64,000 nt of DNA from Aureimonas endophytica. Its GTDB lineage: Bacteria > Pseudomonadota > Alphaproteobacteria > Rhizobiales > Rhizobiaceae. The DNA is taken from positions 124,001 through 188,000 of the forward strand of contig NZ_BMIQ01000006.1 of the NCBI RefSeq assembly GCF_014642635.1, read 5' to 3'. Each line of letters starts with the position of its first letter. Positions within the stretch are counted from its first letter, which is position 1. The position numbers and the translations under genes were made by a program. The notes under the pieces were generated by a model. That model made no database searches and was not told where the DNA came from. It was given only the letters and a program-made list of their open reading frames with translations. Shown one piece after another: positions 7,667 to 16,869 of this stretch.

Positions 7667-8902
7667 TCAGTTGACGTCGCCGCCCTCGCCCGCCGGCTCG
7701 GGCGCGGGCACCGGCGCGGCCGAGGCGCGCGACGCCTCGTCGGCGCGGTCGATATCGGAGGACGCGCCGGGCGGCAACGGCGTCTGCGGATCGGCCGGCA
7801 CTTCCGGCACGGCCGGGTCCGGCCGCGCGGTCGGGATGGGAATGCCATAGGCGGCGATCAGCGTCGCGCCGGGCGGGATGTCCGCCGTGCCGGCGGCGCC
7901 GCCGAGGGCGAGCGGCACGACGGAGGGCGGGCGCGCCATCTCGTGGAGGAAAGGCGAGCCGGAATTGTGCTCGGGGCGCTTGGCCTCCGCCTGGCGCTCG
8001 ACGGCGCGCTCCTTCTGCCCTTCCGCCGAGCAGATCTCGCGCGAGATGTCGGCGGGCGCGCCACCGCCCTCCGGCAGAGCCGTCACCAGCGTCTGGCTCG
8101 CCGCCGGATCGGTGCGGAAGCCGGCCTCCAGGAGATCGGCGATGATCCGGTCGCGGACGATCGGCCCGCTGGCGCCGAGAAGCACGGCGACGAGCGTCCG
8201 GCCGTTGCGCGTCGCCGAGCCGACGAGATTGAAGCCGGAGGCGCAGATATAGCCGGTCTTCATGCCGTCCGCGCCGTCATAGCGGCCGAGCAGCGGATTG
8301 GTGTTGCGGATGGTCGTCGTGCCGGTCGAGATCGCCTCGGTGCCGAAGAGATCGGTGAAGGCGGGAAATTCGGTGCGGATCCTCGCCGCGAGGATCGCGA
8401 GATCCTTGGCGCTCGAATGCTGGCCCTCGCCCGGCAGGCCGTTCGGATTGACGAAATGCGTGTCGCGCATGCCGAGCGCGGCCGCCGCCTCGTTCATCCG
8501 GCCGACGAAGGCCTCGACCGAGCCGTCGCCGAGCGCCGTCGCGATGGCGACCGCGACGTCGTTGGCCGACTTCACCAGCATCATGCGCAGCGCCACGTCG
8601 AGGCGCATCACCGAGCCCGGGGGAAAGCCCATCTTCGAGGGCGCCTGCCCGGCGGCGAAGCGCGTGATCACCACGGGCGTGTCCAGCGAGGCGGCCTTGG
8701 TCTCCAGCGCCTTCAGCGCGACATAGGCGGTCATCAGCTTGGTGGTGGAGGCCGGATACCAGCGTTGCGAGGCGGCGCTTTCCGACAGGACCTTGCCCGT
8801 CGCCACGTCGACCACGATGGAGGTCATCGCGGCGGCCGGCGCGGCCGCGAACAGACAGGCGGCGATCGCGAGGCTTGATGCTGCCCTCTTGCCGATCCTC
8901 AC
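7667..8902 (-). CDS. D-alanyl-D-alanine carboxypeptidase (S11), first copy
   Basis: Penicillin-binding DD-carboxypeptidase that trims the terminal D-Ala from peptidoglycan stem peptides in the periplasm. The 411-residue precursor has a Sec signal peptide (about residues 1-25, ending APAAA). All three active-site motifs are present: SxxK as STTK (52-55), SxN as SAN (112-114) and KTG (215-217). The C-terminal third beyond about residue 300 is Pro/Ala/Glu-rich and low in complexity, so it lacks the usual compact PBP5_C domain. The start codon is GTG at 8902 with GGAAG about 8 bases upstream. It is followed 13 bp on by the CobW GTPase. A second S11 enzyme is at 23433-24377. Confidence 0.93.
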   Translation of the reverse strand: MRIGKRAASSLAIAACLFAAAPAAAMTSIVVDVATGKVLSESAASQRWYPASTTKLMTAYVALKALETKAASLDTPVVITRFAAGQAPSKMGFPPGSVMRLDVALRMMLVKSANDVAVAIATALGDGSVEAFVGRMNEAAAALGMRDTHFVNPNGLPGEGQHSSAKDLAILAARIRTEFPAFTDLFGTEAISTGTTTIRNTNPLLGRYDGADGMKTGYICASGFNLVGSATRNGRTLVAVLLGASGPIVRDRIIADLLEAGFRTDPAASQTLVTALPEGGGAPADISREICSAEGQKERAVERQAEAKRPEHNSGSPFLHEMARPPSVVPLALGGAAGTADIPPGATLIAAYGIPIPTARPDPAVPEVPADPQTPLPPGASSDIDRADEASRASAAPVPAPEPAGEGGDVN

Positions 8903-8992
8903 GGGCGATGCTTCCTTATCCTGGCGGTCCGCCGGCGGGGGCGGGCATAAATACGTTGAACGAGGCTTGCGCGATTATCTCGCCTCTGTGAC

Positions 8993-9006
8993 CTTGCCAT
9001 GGCAAG
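8993..9006. promoter_or_regulatory. 14-bp perfect palindrome in a divergent promoter region
   Basis: CTTGCCATGGCAAG reads identically on both strands. It lies between the divergent carboxypeptidase (start 8902) and M20 amidohydrolase (start 9057), 51 bp before the latter. The 154-bp gap is less GC-rich than the flanking genes, as expected for a promoter. A repressor-binding operator is possible; no regulator gene is adjacent, so the assignment is tentative. Confidence 0.35.
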
Positions 9007-9056
9007 CGGCGGGTGCGCGCCGATCATGGATATTTGGTGATTTCGTGAACGAGGCG

Positions 9057-10244
9057 ATGCTGTCCGGTTCGGGCGATGCGCAGGAATGGGAAGAGGTCGC
9101 GGCCTGGCGCCGCCATCTCCACGAGCGGCCGGAGCTGCAATACGACACGCACGAGACCGCCGCCTTCGTCGCGGCGCGCCTCGCCGAATTCGGCTGCGAC
9201 AGCGTCGAGACCGGCATCGGGCGCACCGGCGTCGTCGCGGTCGTCGAGGGCCGGCGGGGCACGGGCCGCACCGTGGCGCTGCGCGCCGACATGGACGCCC
9301 TGCCGATCGAGGAGGAGACGGGCCTCGCCCATGCCTCGCGCCATCCCGGCCGCATGCATGCCTGCGGCCATGACGGGCATATGGCGATGCTGCTCGGCGC
9401 GGCGCGGCGCCTCGCCCGCGCGCGCGATTTCGCCGGGCGGATCGCCTTCGTCTTCCAGCCGGCAGAGGAAGGCGGCGCCGGGGCCAAGGCCATGCTCGAC
9501 GACGGGCTGGTGCCGCGCTTCGGCATCGAGGAATTCTACGGCATGCACAACATGCCGGGCCTCGAGGTCGGCGGCTTCGCCACCTGTCCCGGCCCGATCA
9601 TGGCTTCGACCGACGAGTTCTCGGTGACGATTCGCGGGCGCGGCGGCCATGCGGCGATCCCGCAGCTGGCGATCGATCCGGTGCTCACCGGCGCGGCGCT
9701 CGTCCAGGCGATGCAGCAGATCGTCTCGCGCAGCGCCGATCCGCTCGACGCCCTCGTCGTCTCCGTCACCAAGTTCCATGCCGGCTCGGCGCATAACGTC
9801 ATTCCCGAGACGGCCGAGCTCGGCGGCACGGTCCGCACGCTGGAAGAGGCGACGCGCCGCCTCGCCGAGCGGCGCATCCGCGAGATCGCCGCCGGGGTCG
9901 CCGCCGCCTATGGCGCGGAAGCCTGCGTCATCTACAACCGCAACTATCCGGTGACGCGCAACGACGCCGCCAAGGCACGCTTCTGCGCCGGGGTGGCGGA
10001 ACGGGTGGCGGGCGAAGCGGGCGTCGACCCGAATGTCCGGCCGCTGATGGGCGGCGAGGACTTCTCCTACATGCTGGAAGCGCGGCCGGGCGCCTTCGTC
10101 TTCCTCGGCAACGGCGCCAGCGCGAGCCTTCATCATCCGCGCTACGACTTCAACGACGCGGCGATCCCCTATGGCATCGCCTATTGGCAGGCGCTCGCCG
10201 CGGAGGCGCTCGGCGTCGATTCCGCTCCCTTGCGCGTCGCCTGA
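9057..10244 (+). CDS. M20 family amidohydrolase (hippurate hydrolase-like)
   Basis: Zinc/manganese-dependent aminoacylase that probably cleaves N-acyl amino acids or hippurate-like amides in the cytosol. The 395-residue protein shows the M20D marks: WRRHLHERPELQYDTHETA near the N-terminus, LRADMDALPIEE (metal-site Asp region), HACGHDGHMAMLLGAA with metal-ligating His/Cys, QPAEEGGAGAKAML with catalytic Glu, and GGEDFSYMLEARPG near the C-terminus. The lid domain begins at STDEFSVTIRGRGGHAA. The start is taken as ATG 9057; an in-frame GTG at 9045 would add four residues. The substrate is not deducible. It is followed by the secreted alpha/beta hydrolase 86 bp on. Confidence 0.92.
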   Translation: MLSGSGDAQEWEEVAAWRRHLHERPELQYDTHETAAFVAARLAEFGCDSVETGIGRTGVVAVVEGRRGTGRTVALRADMDALPIEEETGLAHASRHPGRMHACGHDGHMAMLLGAARRLARARDFAGRIAFVFQPAEEGGAGAKAMLDDGLVPRFGIEEFYGMHNMPGLEVGGFATCPGPIMASTDEFSVTIRGRGGHAAIPQLAIDPVLTGAALVQAMQQIVSRSADPLDALVVSVTKFHAGSAHNVIPETAELGGTVRTLEEATRRLAERRIREIAAGVAAAYGAEACVIYNRNYPVTRNDAAKARFCAGVAERVAGEAGVDPNVRPLMGGEDFSYMLEARPGAFVFLGNGASASLHHPRYDFNDAAIPYGIAYWQALAAEALGVDSAPLRVA

Positions 10245-10330
10245 GGGCCGTTGGCTGGATAAGCGTGCCGCCGGTCGCATCCGGCGGCGCCCTCCCCTAT
10301 CTTCCCGGCGCCCCAGCGGAGTCCTGCCCG

Positions 10331-11416
10331 ATGCGCCTTGCCCTCGCCCTTCTTCTGTCGGTGCTGACCGCCGGCGCGGCGCTCGGCGCCGACAGCGGCA
10401 AGACCGATCGGCGTCCGGCGAGTTCGGCCGCCACGGCCCCGTCCGAGGCGGAGGCGGATGGCGCGGTCGCGGCCGGCCCCTTTGGCGGCGAGCTCCAAGG
10501 CTTCGACTATCCCTTTCCGGTGAAGGATTTCGCCTTCGCCTCGCAGGGGCTCGACCTGCACATGGCCTATCTCGACGTGCTGCCGAGCGGCAAGCCGAAC
10601 GGCCAGACGGCGGTTCTCCTCCATGGCAAGAACTTCTGCGCCGCGACCTGGGAAGCGGCGATCGGGGCGCTCAGCAAGGCGGGCTTCCGCGTCGTCGCGC
10701 CGGACCAGATCGGCTTCTGCAAATCGACCAAGCCGAAGGGCTACCAGTTCTCCTTCAACCAGCTGGCGCTCAACACGCATCAACTTCTCGAAAGCCTGGG
10801 CATCCGGCGGGCCAGCGTGATCGGCCATTCGATGGGCGGCATGCTGGCGGCGCGCTTCGCCCTCGCCTTTCCCGAGACCGTCGACCGGCTGGTGCTCGTC
10901 AATCCGCTGGGGCTGGAGGACTGGCAGGCCAAGGGCGTGCCCTATCAGCCGATCGACGCGGCCTATGCGGAGGAACTGAAGACCGGCGCCGATTCGATCC
11001 GCGCCTATCAGCGGAAGTTCTATTACGGCGGCAATTGGAAACCGGCCTATGACCGCTGGGTGGCGATGCTCGCCGGCCTTTATGCCGGACCGGACCGCGA
11101 GGCCGTCGCCTGGAACCAGGCCCAGACCTCGGACATGATCTTCACGCAGCCGGTGGTGCGGGAATTCTCGCGGATCGAGGTGCCGACGACGCTTCTGATC
11201 GGCCAGCTCGACCGCACGGCGCCCGGCGCCGCCCGCGCGCCGCAGGAGATCGCCGCGATGCTCGGCGACTATCCGAAGCTCGGCAAGGCCGCGGCGGCGC
11301 TCATTCCGGGCGCCAAACTGGTCGAATTTCCCGATCTCGGCCACGCGCCGCAGATCCAGGCGCCCGAGAAGTTCGACGCCGCCCTGCTGAAGGCCTTGGG
11401 CACGAGGGGCGAGTAG
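10331..11416 (+). CDS. Secreted alpha/beta hydrolase
   Basis: A 361-residue exported hydrolase. It begins with a signal peptide (about residues 1-20, ending AALGA), then a low-complexity Ser/Ala/Glu linker to about residue 50, then an alpha/beta-hydrolase fold. The nucleophile elbow is GHSMGG with Ser167. The oxyanion region is LLHGKNFCAATW (about 97-108), and the acid and base are likely Asp in GQLDRTAPG (about 298) and His in DLGHAPQIQAPE (about 344). The substrate is unknown: esterase, lactonase or haloalkane-like activities all occur in this fold. It is convergent with the RND pump gene across a 291-bp gap that holds a repeat element. Confidence 0.88.
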   Translation: MRLALALLLSVLTAGAALGADSGKTDRRPASSAATAPSEAEADGAVAAGPFGGELQGFDYPFPVKDFAFASQGLDLHMAYLDVLPSGKPNGQTAVLLHGKNFCAATWEAAIGALSKAGFRVVAPDQIGFCKSTKPKGYQFSFNQLALNTHQLLESLGIRRASVIGHSMGGMLAARFALAFPETVDRLVLVNPLGLEDWQAKGVPYQPIDAAYAEELKTGADSIRAYQRKFYYGGNWKPAYDRWVAMLAGLYAGPDREAVAWNQAQTSDMIFTQPVVREFSRIEVPTTLLIGQLDRTAPGAARAPQEIAAMLGDYPKLGKAAAALIPGAKLVEFPDLGHAPQIQAPEKFDAALLKALGTRGE

Positions 11417-11505
11417 ACCGGGCCGGTTCGAAAGACATGCGGCGATCGAGGCGCGAAACCTCGATCGGCGCGGCCGTGGAACGGATGGACCTCGCTGTCG
11501 CTCGC

Positions 11506-11662
11506 CACCCCCCTCTGCCTGCCGGCATCTCCCCCTCAAGGGGGGAGATCGAAGCTTCGAGGTTTCGCAATTCCTGCATCCGAAGCGATGTCGGACACCA
11601 CCGTCCGCGCTTAGCCTGATCTTCCCCCTTGAGGGGGAGATGCCGGCAGGCGGAGGGGGGTG
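11506..11662. repeat. Long inverted repeat, 45-bp arms, palindromic intergenic element
   Basis: The left arm (11506-11550) and right arm (11618-11662) are reverse complements at 43 of 45 positions. Each arm also contains its own small palindrome built on CCCCCTCAAGGGGG. The 67-bp centre holds one copy of the 11-mer TCGAGGTTTCG (11557-11567); its reverse complement CGAAACCTCGA lies just outside at 11454-11464. A further 7-bp stem-loop follows at 11663-11680. It sits between two convergent genes, so as RNA it could terminate transcription in both directions. C/T-rich palindromes of this kind are common intergenic repeats in Hyphomicrobiales genomes; copy number here cannot be counted. Confidence 0.85.
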
Positions 11663-11707
11663 CGAAGGCGCAAGCCTTCGAACCGCGCGGCGGCGAAACG
11701 AAAGAGA

Positions 11708-14700
11708 CTATTCCGCCGCCTCGCTCGGGCGCACGAGATAGGGATGTGCCGTGCCGGCTTCGAGGCGGCGCAGCCGGGTTTCCAGGGTGGCGAGACGCTC
11801 GGCGGCTTCCTCTTCCGGCGTCAGCTCCTTTTCCTTGGCCCCGACGAAACGGCCGAGGGCCCAGCGCAGGAGGCGCGAGAGATCGTCCATGACGAGATAG
11901 AAGGACGGGACCACGACGAGGCTGAGGAGCGTCGAGACGATGACGCCGCCGATGACGGCGATCGCCATCGGCGAGCGGAAGGCGCCGCCCTCGCCGATGC
12001 CGAGGGCGGAGGGCAGCATGCCGGCGGACATCGCCATCGAGGTCATGATGATCGGCCGGGCGCGCTTGCGGCCCGCCTCGATCATCGCCGCGCCGCGCTC
12101 CATGCCGGCGCGCCGCATCTCGATGCCGAAATCGACGAGAAGGATGGCGTTCTTCGTCACGATGCCCATCAGCATCAGGAAGCCGATCATCACCGGCATC
12201 GAGATCGGGTTGGAGGTGAGGATCAGGGCCATCGCGACGCCGCCGAGCGCGAGCGGCAGCGACAGGAGAATGGTGAAGGGCTGGATCACGTCCTTGAACA
12301 GGAGGATCAGCACCGTCAGCACCAGCATCAGGCCGAGCACCATCGCGTTGACGAAGCCGCCGACGAGCTCGCCCTGGATCTCCGCGTCGCCCGCCTCGGC
12401 GAAGCGCACGGTCGGCGGCAGCTCGGTCGCCGAGGCGATCTCCTTGAAGCGGGCCGTCGCCGAATCGAGGGCCGCGCCGGGCGGCAGGTCGGCGCCGATG
12501 GCGGCGCGGCGCTGCCGGTTGAAGCGGTCGATGGCGCTCGGGCCTTCGGCGATCTCGAGATCCGCGACCGCCTGAAGCGGCACGCTGCCGCCATCGGCGG
12601 TCGGCACGCGCAGGCTCTTCAGCCGCGCCAGATCCTCGCGGAAGCGCAGGTCGAGCTGGACGCGCACCGGCAGGAGGCGGTCGTCGGCGGAAAGCTTGGC
12701 GAGCGCCGCGTCGACATCGCCGATCGTCGCGATCCGCACCGTGTCGGCGATGCCCTGCGTCGTGACGCCGAGCCGCGCCGCCTCGGTCGGGCGCGGGCGG
12801 ATCTGGAGCTCGGGCCGCGCCAGCGCGCCGGTCGCCGCGACATTGGCGAGCAGCGGATCGCCGCGCAGCGCCATTTCCAGCTTGCCGATCCCCTCCTGCA
12901 GGTCGCGGTCGTTGGTGGCGAGAAGGTTGAAGGAGATGTCGCGCTCGCCGCGATCGTTCAGCTTGAAGGCGCGCAGATCCGGGATGGTCGCGAGCTTGGC
13001 GAAGACTTCCTTCTCGATGTCGGATTGCGGCCGGTGCCGGCCGCCGATCGCCGGGCGCGGCAGATGGAGGCCGAAGCGGTCGCCGAGGCCGGCCAGGGCG
13101 TTCAGCACCGTCTTCGGCAGCGAATGTTCCTTGCGCTCCAGGAGCACGGTCATCGCCGCGCGGCGCACGTCGAGGCTGCCCGTCGGCGAGGTGCCGCCGA
13201 GCACGAAGACGTTCGAGACGCCCTCGATGCCGGCCAGAAGGCGGCGCGCGCCTTGCGTCGTCTCGTCGGTCTCGGCGAGCGTCGTGCCGGGCGGCAGTTC
13301 GGCCGAGACGACGATGCGCGACACGTCCTCCGGCGGGAACAGGCTGCCCGGAATCTGCATCATGAAATAGAGCGAGACGCCGAGAATGCCGAAGGCCGCG
13401 ACGACGGTGAGATAGCGCACGCGCAAGGTCGCCCGCACGAGGCCCGTATAGGCGCGCATCACGAGCCCGTCCTTGTCCGCCTCGCCATGCGCGTCCTTGT
13501 CGCGCATCAGATAGGCGGCCATCATCGGCGTGATCAGGCGGGCGACGAGGAGCGAGAAGAAGACCGCGATCGCCACCGTCAGGCCGAACTGGCGGAAATA
13601 CTGGCCCGGAATGCCCGGCATGAAGGACACGGGCACGAAGACGGCGATAATGGTGAAGGTGGTGGCGATCACCGCGAGGCCGATCTCGTCCGCCGCCTCG
13701 ATCGCGGCGCGATAGGGCGACTTGCCCATGCGGATATGCCGGGCGATGTTCTCGATCTCGACGATCGCGTCGTCGACCAGGATGCCGGTCGCCAGCGTGA
13801 TGGCGAGGAAGCTGATGAGGTTCAGCGAGAAGCCGAGCATGTCGATCGCCCAGAAGGTGGGGATCGCCGAGAGCGGCAGGGCGACGGCCGAGATCAGCGT
13901 CGCGCGCCAGTTGCGCAGGAAGAGCAGCACGACGAGCACGGCCAGCACCGCGCCCTCGATCAGCGTGTCGATCGCCGATTCGTAATTGCCGTAGGTGTAG
14001 AAGACGGCGTCGTCGACGAGATTGATCGTCACCTGCGGATGGTCGGCGCGCAGCTTGTCCAGCGTCGCGGCCACCGTTTCGGCGACCGAGACCTCGCTCG
14101 AACCCTTCGCCCGGAACACGGCGAAGGTGACAACCGGATTGCCGTCGAAGCGCGAGAACGAGCGCTGCTCCTCATAGGTGTCGCGCACCGTGCCGAGATC
14201 GCCGAGCCGCACGAAGCGCCCGTTCGGCAGCGCGATCGCCGTCGCCTCCAGCGAGGCGGCGGAGGCCGCGTCGCCGAGCGTGCGGATCGCCTGCTCGCGA
14301 TTGGCCACCTGGCCGCGCCCGGAGCCGAGATCGGCATTGGTCTTCACCACCTGCCGGCTGACATCGGCCGCCGTGATGCCGAAGGAATCGAGCTTGGCCG
14401 GATCGAGCTCCATGCGGATCTCGCGCGTCGCCCCGCCATAGCGCTCGATCTTGCCGATGCCCTTGCGGCCCTGCAATTCGCGCTTCACCGTGTCGTCGAC
14501 GAACCAGGAGAGTTCCTCCAGCGTCATCGACGGAGAGGAGACGGCGAAGGTCTGGATCGCCTGCCCCTCGACGTCGATCTTGGAGACGATCGGCGGCTCG
14601 ACGCTGGCCGGCAGGTCGGAACGGATGCGGTCGATCGCGTCCTTGGTGTCCTGCAAGGCCTGATCGGTCGGGATCTCGATGCGGAATTCGACGCCCGTCG

Positions 14701-14968
14701 TCGACACGCCGTCGGTGACGGTGGAGGTGATGTTCTTCACGCCGACGACGCCGGAGACGGCGTCCTCGATCTCCTTCGTCACCTGCTTTTCGAGTTCCGC
14801 CGGCGCCGCGCCACTCTGCGTCACGACGATCGAGATCACCGGCACGTCGATATTGGGAAAGCGGGTGATCGGCAGCGTCTTGAACGACTGCCAGCCGACG
14901 ACCAGCAGCAGCACGAAGACGAGGATGGGCGCGATCGGATTGCGGATCGACCAGGCGGAGACGTTCAT
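11708..14968 (-). CDS. RND-family multidrug efflux permease (HAE1/AcrB type)
   Basis: Inner-membrane proton/drug antiporter of a tripartite efflux pump. The 1086-residue protein has the two-fold RND plan: a first membrane helix (SIRNPIAPILVFVLLLVVG), a large periplasmic loop, membrane helices 2-6 from about residue 335, then the second half with FLMLMGIVTKNAILLVDF (about 945-962). The proton-relay aspartates are in TGILVDDAIVEIENI (about 400-414). Length is normal. The start is ATG 14968 with GGGAG about 8 bases upstream; an adjoining GTG codon just before is less favoured. It follows its adaptor gene by 10 bp in a TetR-MFP-RND operon. No outer-membrane TolC-like gene is in this operon, so the channel must come from elsewhere. 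The substrate is unknown. Confidence 0.95.
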   Translation of the reverse strand: MNVSAWSIRNPIAPILVFVLLLVVGWQSFKTLPITRFPNIDVPVISIVVTQSGAAPAELEKQVTKEIEDAVSGVVGVKNITSTVTDGVSTTGVEFRIEIPTDQALQDTKDAIDRIRSDLPASVEPPIVSKIDVEGQAIQTFAVSSPSMTLEELSWFVDDTVKRELQGRKGIGKIERYGGATREIRMELDPAKLDSFGITAADVSRQVVKTNADLGSGRGQVANREQAIRTLGDAASAASLEATAIALPNGRFVRLGDLGTVRDTYEEQRSFSRFDGNPVVTFAVFRAKGSSEVSVAETVAATLDKLRADHPQVTINLVDDAVFYTYGNYESAIDTLIEGAVLAVLVVLLFLRNWRATLISAVALPLSAIPTFWAIDMLGFSLNLISFLAITLATGILVDDAIVEIENIARHIRMGKSPYRAAIEAADEIGLAVIATTFTIIAVFVPVSFMPGIPGQYFRQFGLTVAIAVFFSLLVARLITPMMAAYLMRDKDAHGEADKDGLVMRAYTGLVRATLRVRYLTVVAAFGILGVSLYFMMQIPGSLFPPEDVSRIVVSAELPPGTTLAETDETTQGARRLLAGIEGVSNVFVLGGTSPTGSLDVRRAAMTVLLERKEHSLPKTVLNALAGLGDRFGLHLPRPAIGGRHRPQSDIEKEVFAKLATIPDLRAFKLNDRGERDISFNLLATNDRDLQEGIGKLEMALRGDPLLANVAATGALARPELQIRPRPTEAARLGVTTQGIADTVRIATIGDVDAALAKLSADDRLLPVRVQLDLRFREDLARLKSLRVPTADGGSVPLQAVADLEIAEGPSAIDRFNRQRRAAIGADLPPGAALDSATARFKEIASATELPPTVRFAEAGDAEIQGELVGGFVNAMVLGLMLVLTVLILLFKDVIQPFTILLSLPLALGGVAMALILTSNPISMPVMIGFLMLMGIVTKNAILLVDFGIEMRRAGMERGAAMIEAGRKRARPIIMTSMAMSAGMLPSALGIGEGGAFRSPMAIAVIGGVIVSTLLSLVVVPSFYLVMDDLSRLLRWALGRFVGAKEKELTPEEEAAERLATLETRLRRLEAGTAHPYLVRPSEAAE

Positions 14969-14978
14969 CACTGGCTCC

Positions 14979-16187
14979 CTAGCGCTTCGCCTGAAGGCTC
15001 AGCGGGTCCTCGGCGAGGACCGGCGTGATCCGGTCGCCCTCGCGCACGAAGGCGCCGGCCTTGGCGACGACACGGTCGCCCGGCTGGAGGCCGGCGGTGA
15101 CGGTGACGAGGCCGGCATCGCGCGCGCCGAGCGTCACCGGCACCTTGCGGACCTTGTCGCCTTCGAGCTTCAGGACGCTCGGCGCCGTGCCGTCCGCCGT
15201 GACGGAGGGCAGCGGCACCGTGACGCCGCTCTGCCGCGCCACGACGATCTCGGCATCGGCATAGATGCCGGGCGGCGTCCCGGGGGCCGCGCCGAGCGCG
15301 ATGCGCACGATGCCGAGCCGCGTCGTCTTGCCGATCGTCGGTTCGACCAGCCGCACCGTGCCGGCGATCGGCTGGCGCGCGCCGATCGGCGTGACACGGG
15401 CCTCCTGGCCGGCGCGGATGCGGCCGATATCGGCTTCCGCCACATCGGCGCGCAGTTCCACCGCGCCGTCGCGGATGAGGGTGAAGAGCGGCTGGCCGGT
15501 GGCGGAAGCGACGGCGCCGATCCGGGCATTGCGCGCCGAGACGATGCCGGCCACGGGCGCCTTCACCGCCGTGCGGCGCAGCTTCAGTTCGATATCGGCG
15601 ATCTCGGCATCCGAGACCTTCAGTTCGGCCTGCGAGACGCGGGCGCCCTGCTGGGCCGCGAGCAGGCGCGCATTGGCCGCCGCCGCCGAGGCCTCGGTCT
15701 CCTGCACCTGCGCCTGGCTGATCGTGCCGTTGCCGGCGAGCCGGGCCGTGCGCTCGGCGACGCGCCGCGCCTCGTCGGCATTGGCCTTCGCCTCGGCGAT
15801 CTGCGCCTCGACCTGGGCGATCGTCGCCTCGGTCTTCGCCCGCGAGGCGAGGACCTGGCTCTTCTGGAGCAGCAGCGCGTCGGAGGACAGCGTCGCGAGG
15901 ACCTGACCCGCCGCGACGCTGTCGCCGACATCGGCGGACAGGTTCTCGATCGCCAGCCCCTCGATCTCGGGCTGGACGTCGACCTCCTCCACCGGCTGCA
16001 CCAGACCGGAGGCGATGATGCGGTCGGCGATCTCGCCGGTCTTCGCCTCGACGACGACGATGGAAGGCGCGGCGACGGGGGCGACCGGCGCGGCCGCCGG
16101 CACGTCCTCGGCGCGGACGGCGGCGATGCCGGAGGCGGCGACGGCGACCGTCGCCAGCGCGACGCGGATGAGGGCAGACTTGATCAT
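14979..16187 (-). CDS. RND efflux periplasmic adaptor (membrane fusion protein)
   Basis: HlyD/AcrA-type adaptor linking the RND permease to an outer-membrane channel. The 402-residue protein has a signal peptide (about residues 1-27), then an N-terminal beta-barrel/lipoyl half-motif (VEEVDVQPEIEGLAIENLSADVGDSVAAGQVLATL). Next is a long coiled-coil hairpin from about residue 105 to 195 rich in Ala/Glu (KTEATIAQVEAQIAEAKANA). The second lipoyl half (LRRTAVKAPVAGIVSARNARIGAVA) and the membrane-proximal barrel follow. Its start codon overlaps the stop of the upstream tetR gene by 4 bp (ATGA), so translation is coupled. Confidence 0.94.
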   Translation of the reverse strand: MIKSALIRVALATVAVAASGIAAVRAEDVPAAAPVAPVAAPSIVVVEAKTGEIADRIIASGLVQPVEEVDVQPEIEGLAIENLSADVGDSVAAGQVLATLSSDALLLQKSQVLASRAKTEATIAQVEAQIAEAKANADEARRVAERTARLAGNGTISQAQVQETEASAAAANARLLAAQQGARVSQAELKVSDAEIADIELKLRRTAVKAPVAGIVSARNARIGAVASATGQPLFTLIRDGAVELRADVAEADIGRIRAGQEARVTPIGARQPIAGTVRLVEPTIGKTTRLGIVRIALGAAPGTPPGIYADAEIVVARQSGVTVPLPSVTADGTAPSVLKLEGDKVRKVPVTLGARDAGLVTVTAGLQPGDRVVAKAGAFVREGDRITPVLAEDPLSLQAKR

Positions 16188-16837
16188 GACGCCACCTTCA
16201 GGGGCTGCTCGGCGGCGCGGGCCGAGCCGAGCTCGGATTGCGCCCAGGCGAAAAGACGATCCGTCATCCGGCGCGCCTTCGGCAGAAAGCTCGCTTCGTC
16301 CTCGAAGGCGCGCTGGCGGAACAGACTGGAACAGAAAAGCAGCAGGAACTCGGCGACCTCCCCGACGACCGCCGAATCTTCCGCGCCGGGGCCGGCGAGA
16401 CGGCCGACGAGACGGAAGACATTGTCCTCGATGGACCGGTCCATCTCCGCCTTCACCGCCGCGATCTCCGGGTGGACCAGGGCGGCCGCGTCGATCTGAA
16501 GCCAGAGCGCCGCCTCGTCGCGGCTCATGGCGAAGAGGTTCTTGTCGAGAATGGCGCGCATGCCTTCCACCGGATCGGCCGCGTCCAGCGCCGCCGCGAA
16601 ATCGGCGCGGACATCGGAGGCGCATTGATCGACCAGCGCGGTGACGAGGGCGATCTTGGACGGATAATAGCGATAGAAATTGCCGACGCTCATCCCGGCG
16701 CTCGCGGCGAGATCCTGCATGGAGGCGCCGTCAAGCCCCTTGCGCGCGACGGTCGTCGCGATGCGGTCGAGGATCTCGCCCGCCTTGCCCTCGCTGCCGT
16801 GCCTGCCCTGCATCATGCCCTTCGCATCCGCCGCCAT
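16184..16837 (-). CDS. TetR/AcrR-family transcriptional regulator
   Basis: Likely repressor of its own operon with the MFP and RND genes. The 217-residue protein has an N-terminal helix-turn-helix, GASMQDLAASAGMSVGNFYRYY at about residues 38-58, with the TetR family signature VGNFYRYYPSK. A helical ligand-binding domain fills the rest. It is first gene of the operon, and its stop overlaps the adaptor start (ATGA). An 18-bp perfect palindrome lies 33 bp upstream of its start, a natural operator for autoregulation. The start ATG at 16837 gives MAADAKGMMQ; further in-frame upstream sequence overlaps the promoter and is rejected. The inducer is unknown. Confidence 0.93.
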   Translation of the reverse strand: MAADAKGMMQGRHGSEGKAGEILDRIATTVARKGLDGASMQDLAASAGMSVGNFYRYYPSKIALVTALVDQCASDVRADFAAALDAADPVEGMRAILDKNLFAMSRDEAALWLQIDAAALVHPEIAAVKAEMDRSIEDNVFRLVGRLAGPGAEDSAVVGEVAEFLLLFCSSLFRQRAFEDEASFLPKARRMTDRLFAWAQSELGSARAAEQPLKVAS

Positions 16838-16869
16838 CGCCGCCGACCTCTCGCCCTGGCGCCTTATAA

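Noticed and set aside
11660-15028. Plus-strand frame of about 1120 codons opposite the RND permease
   Set aside because: It is the complement of a well-supported RND gene. Its translation is Arg/His/Glu-rich and without motifs.
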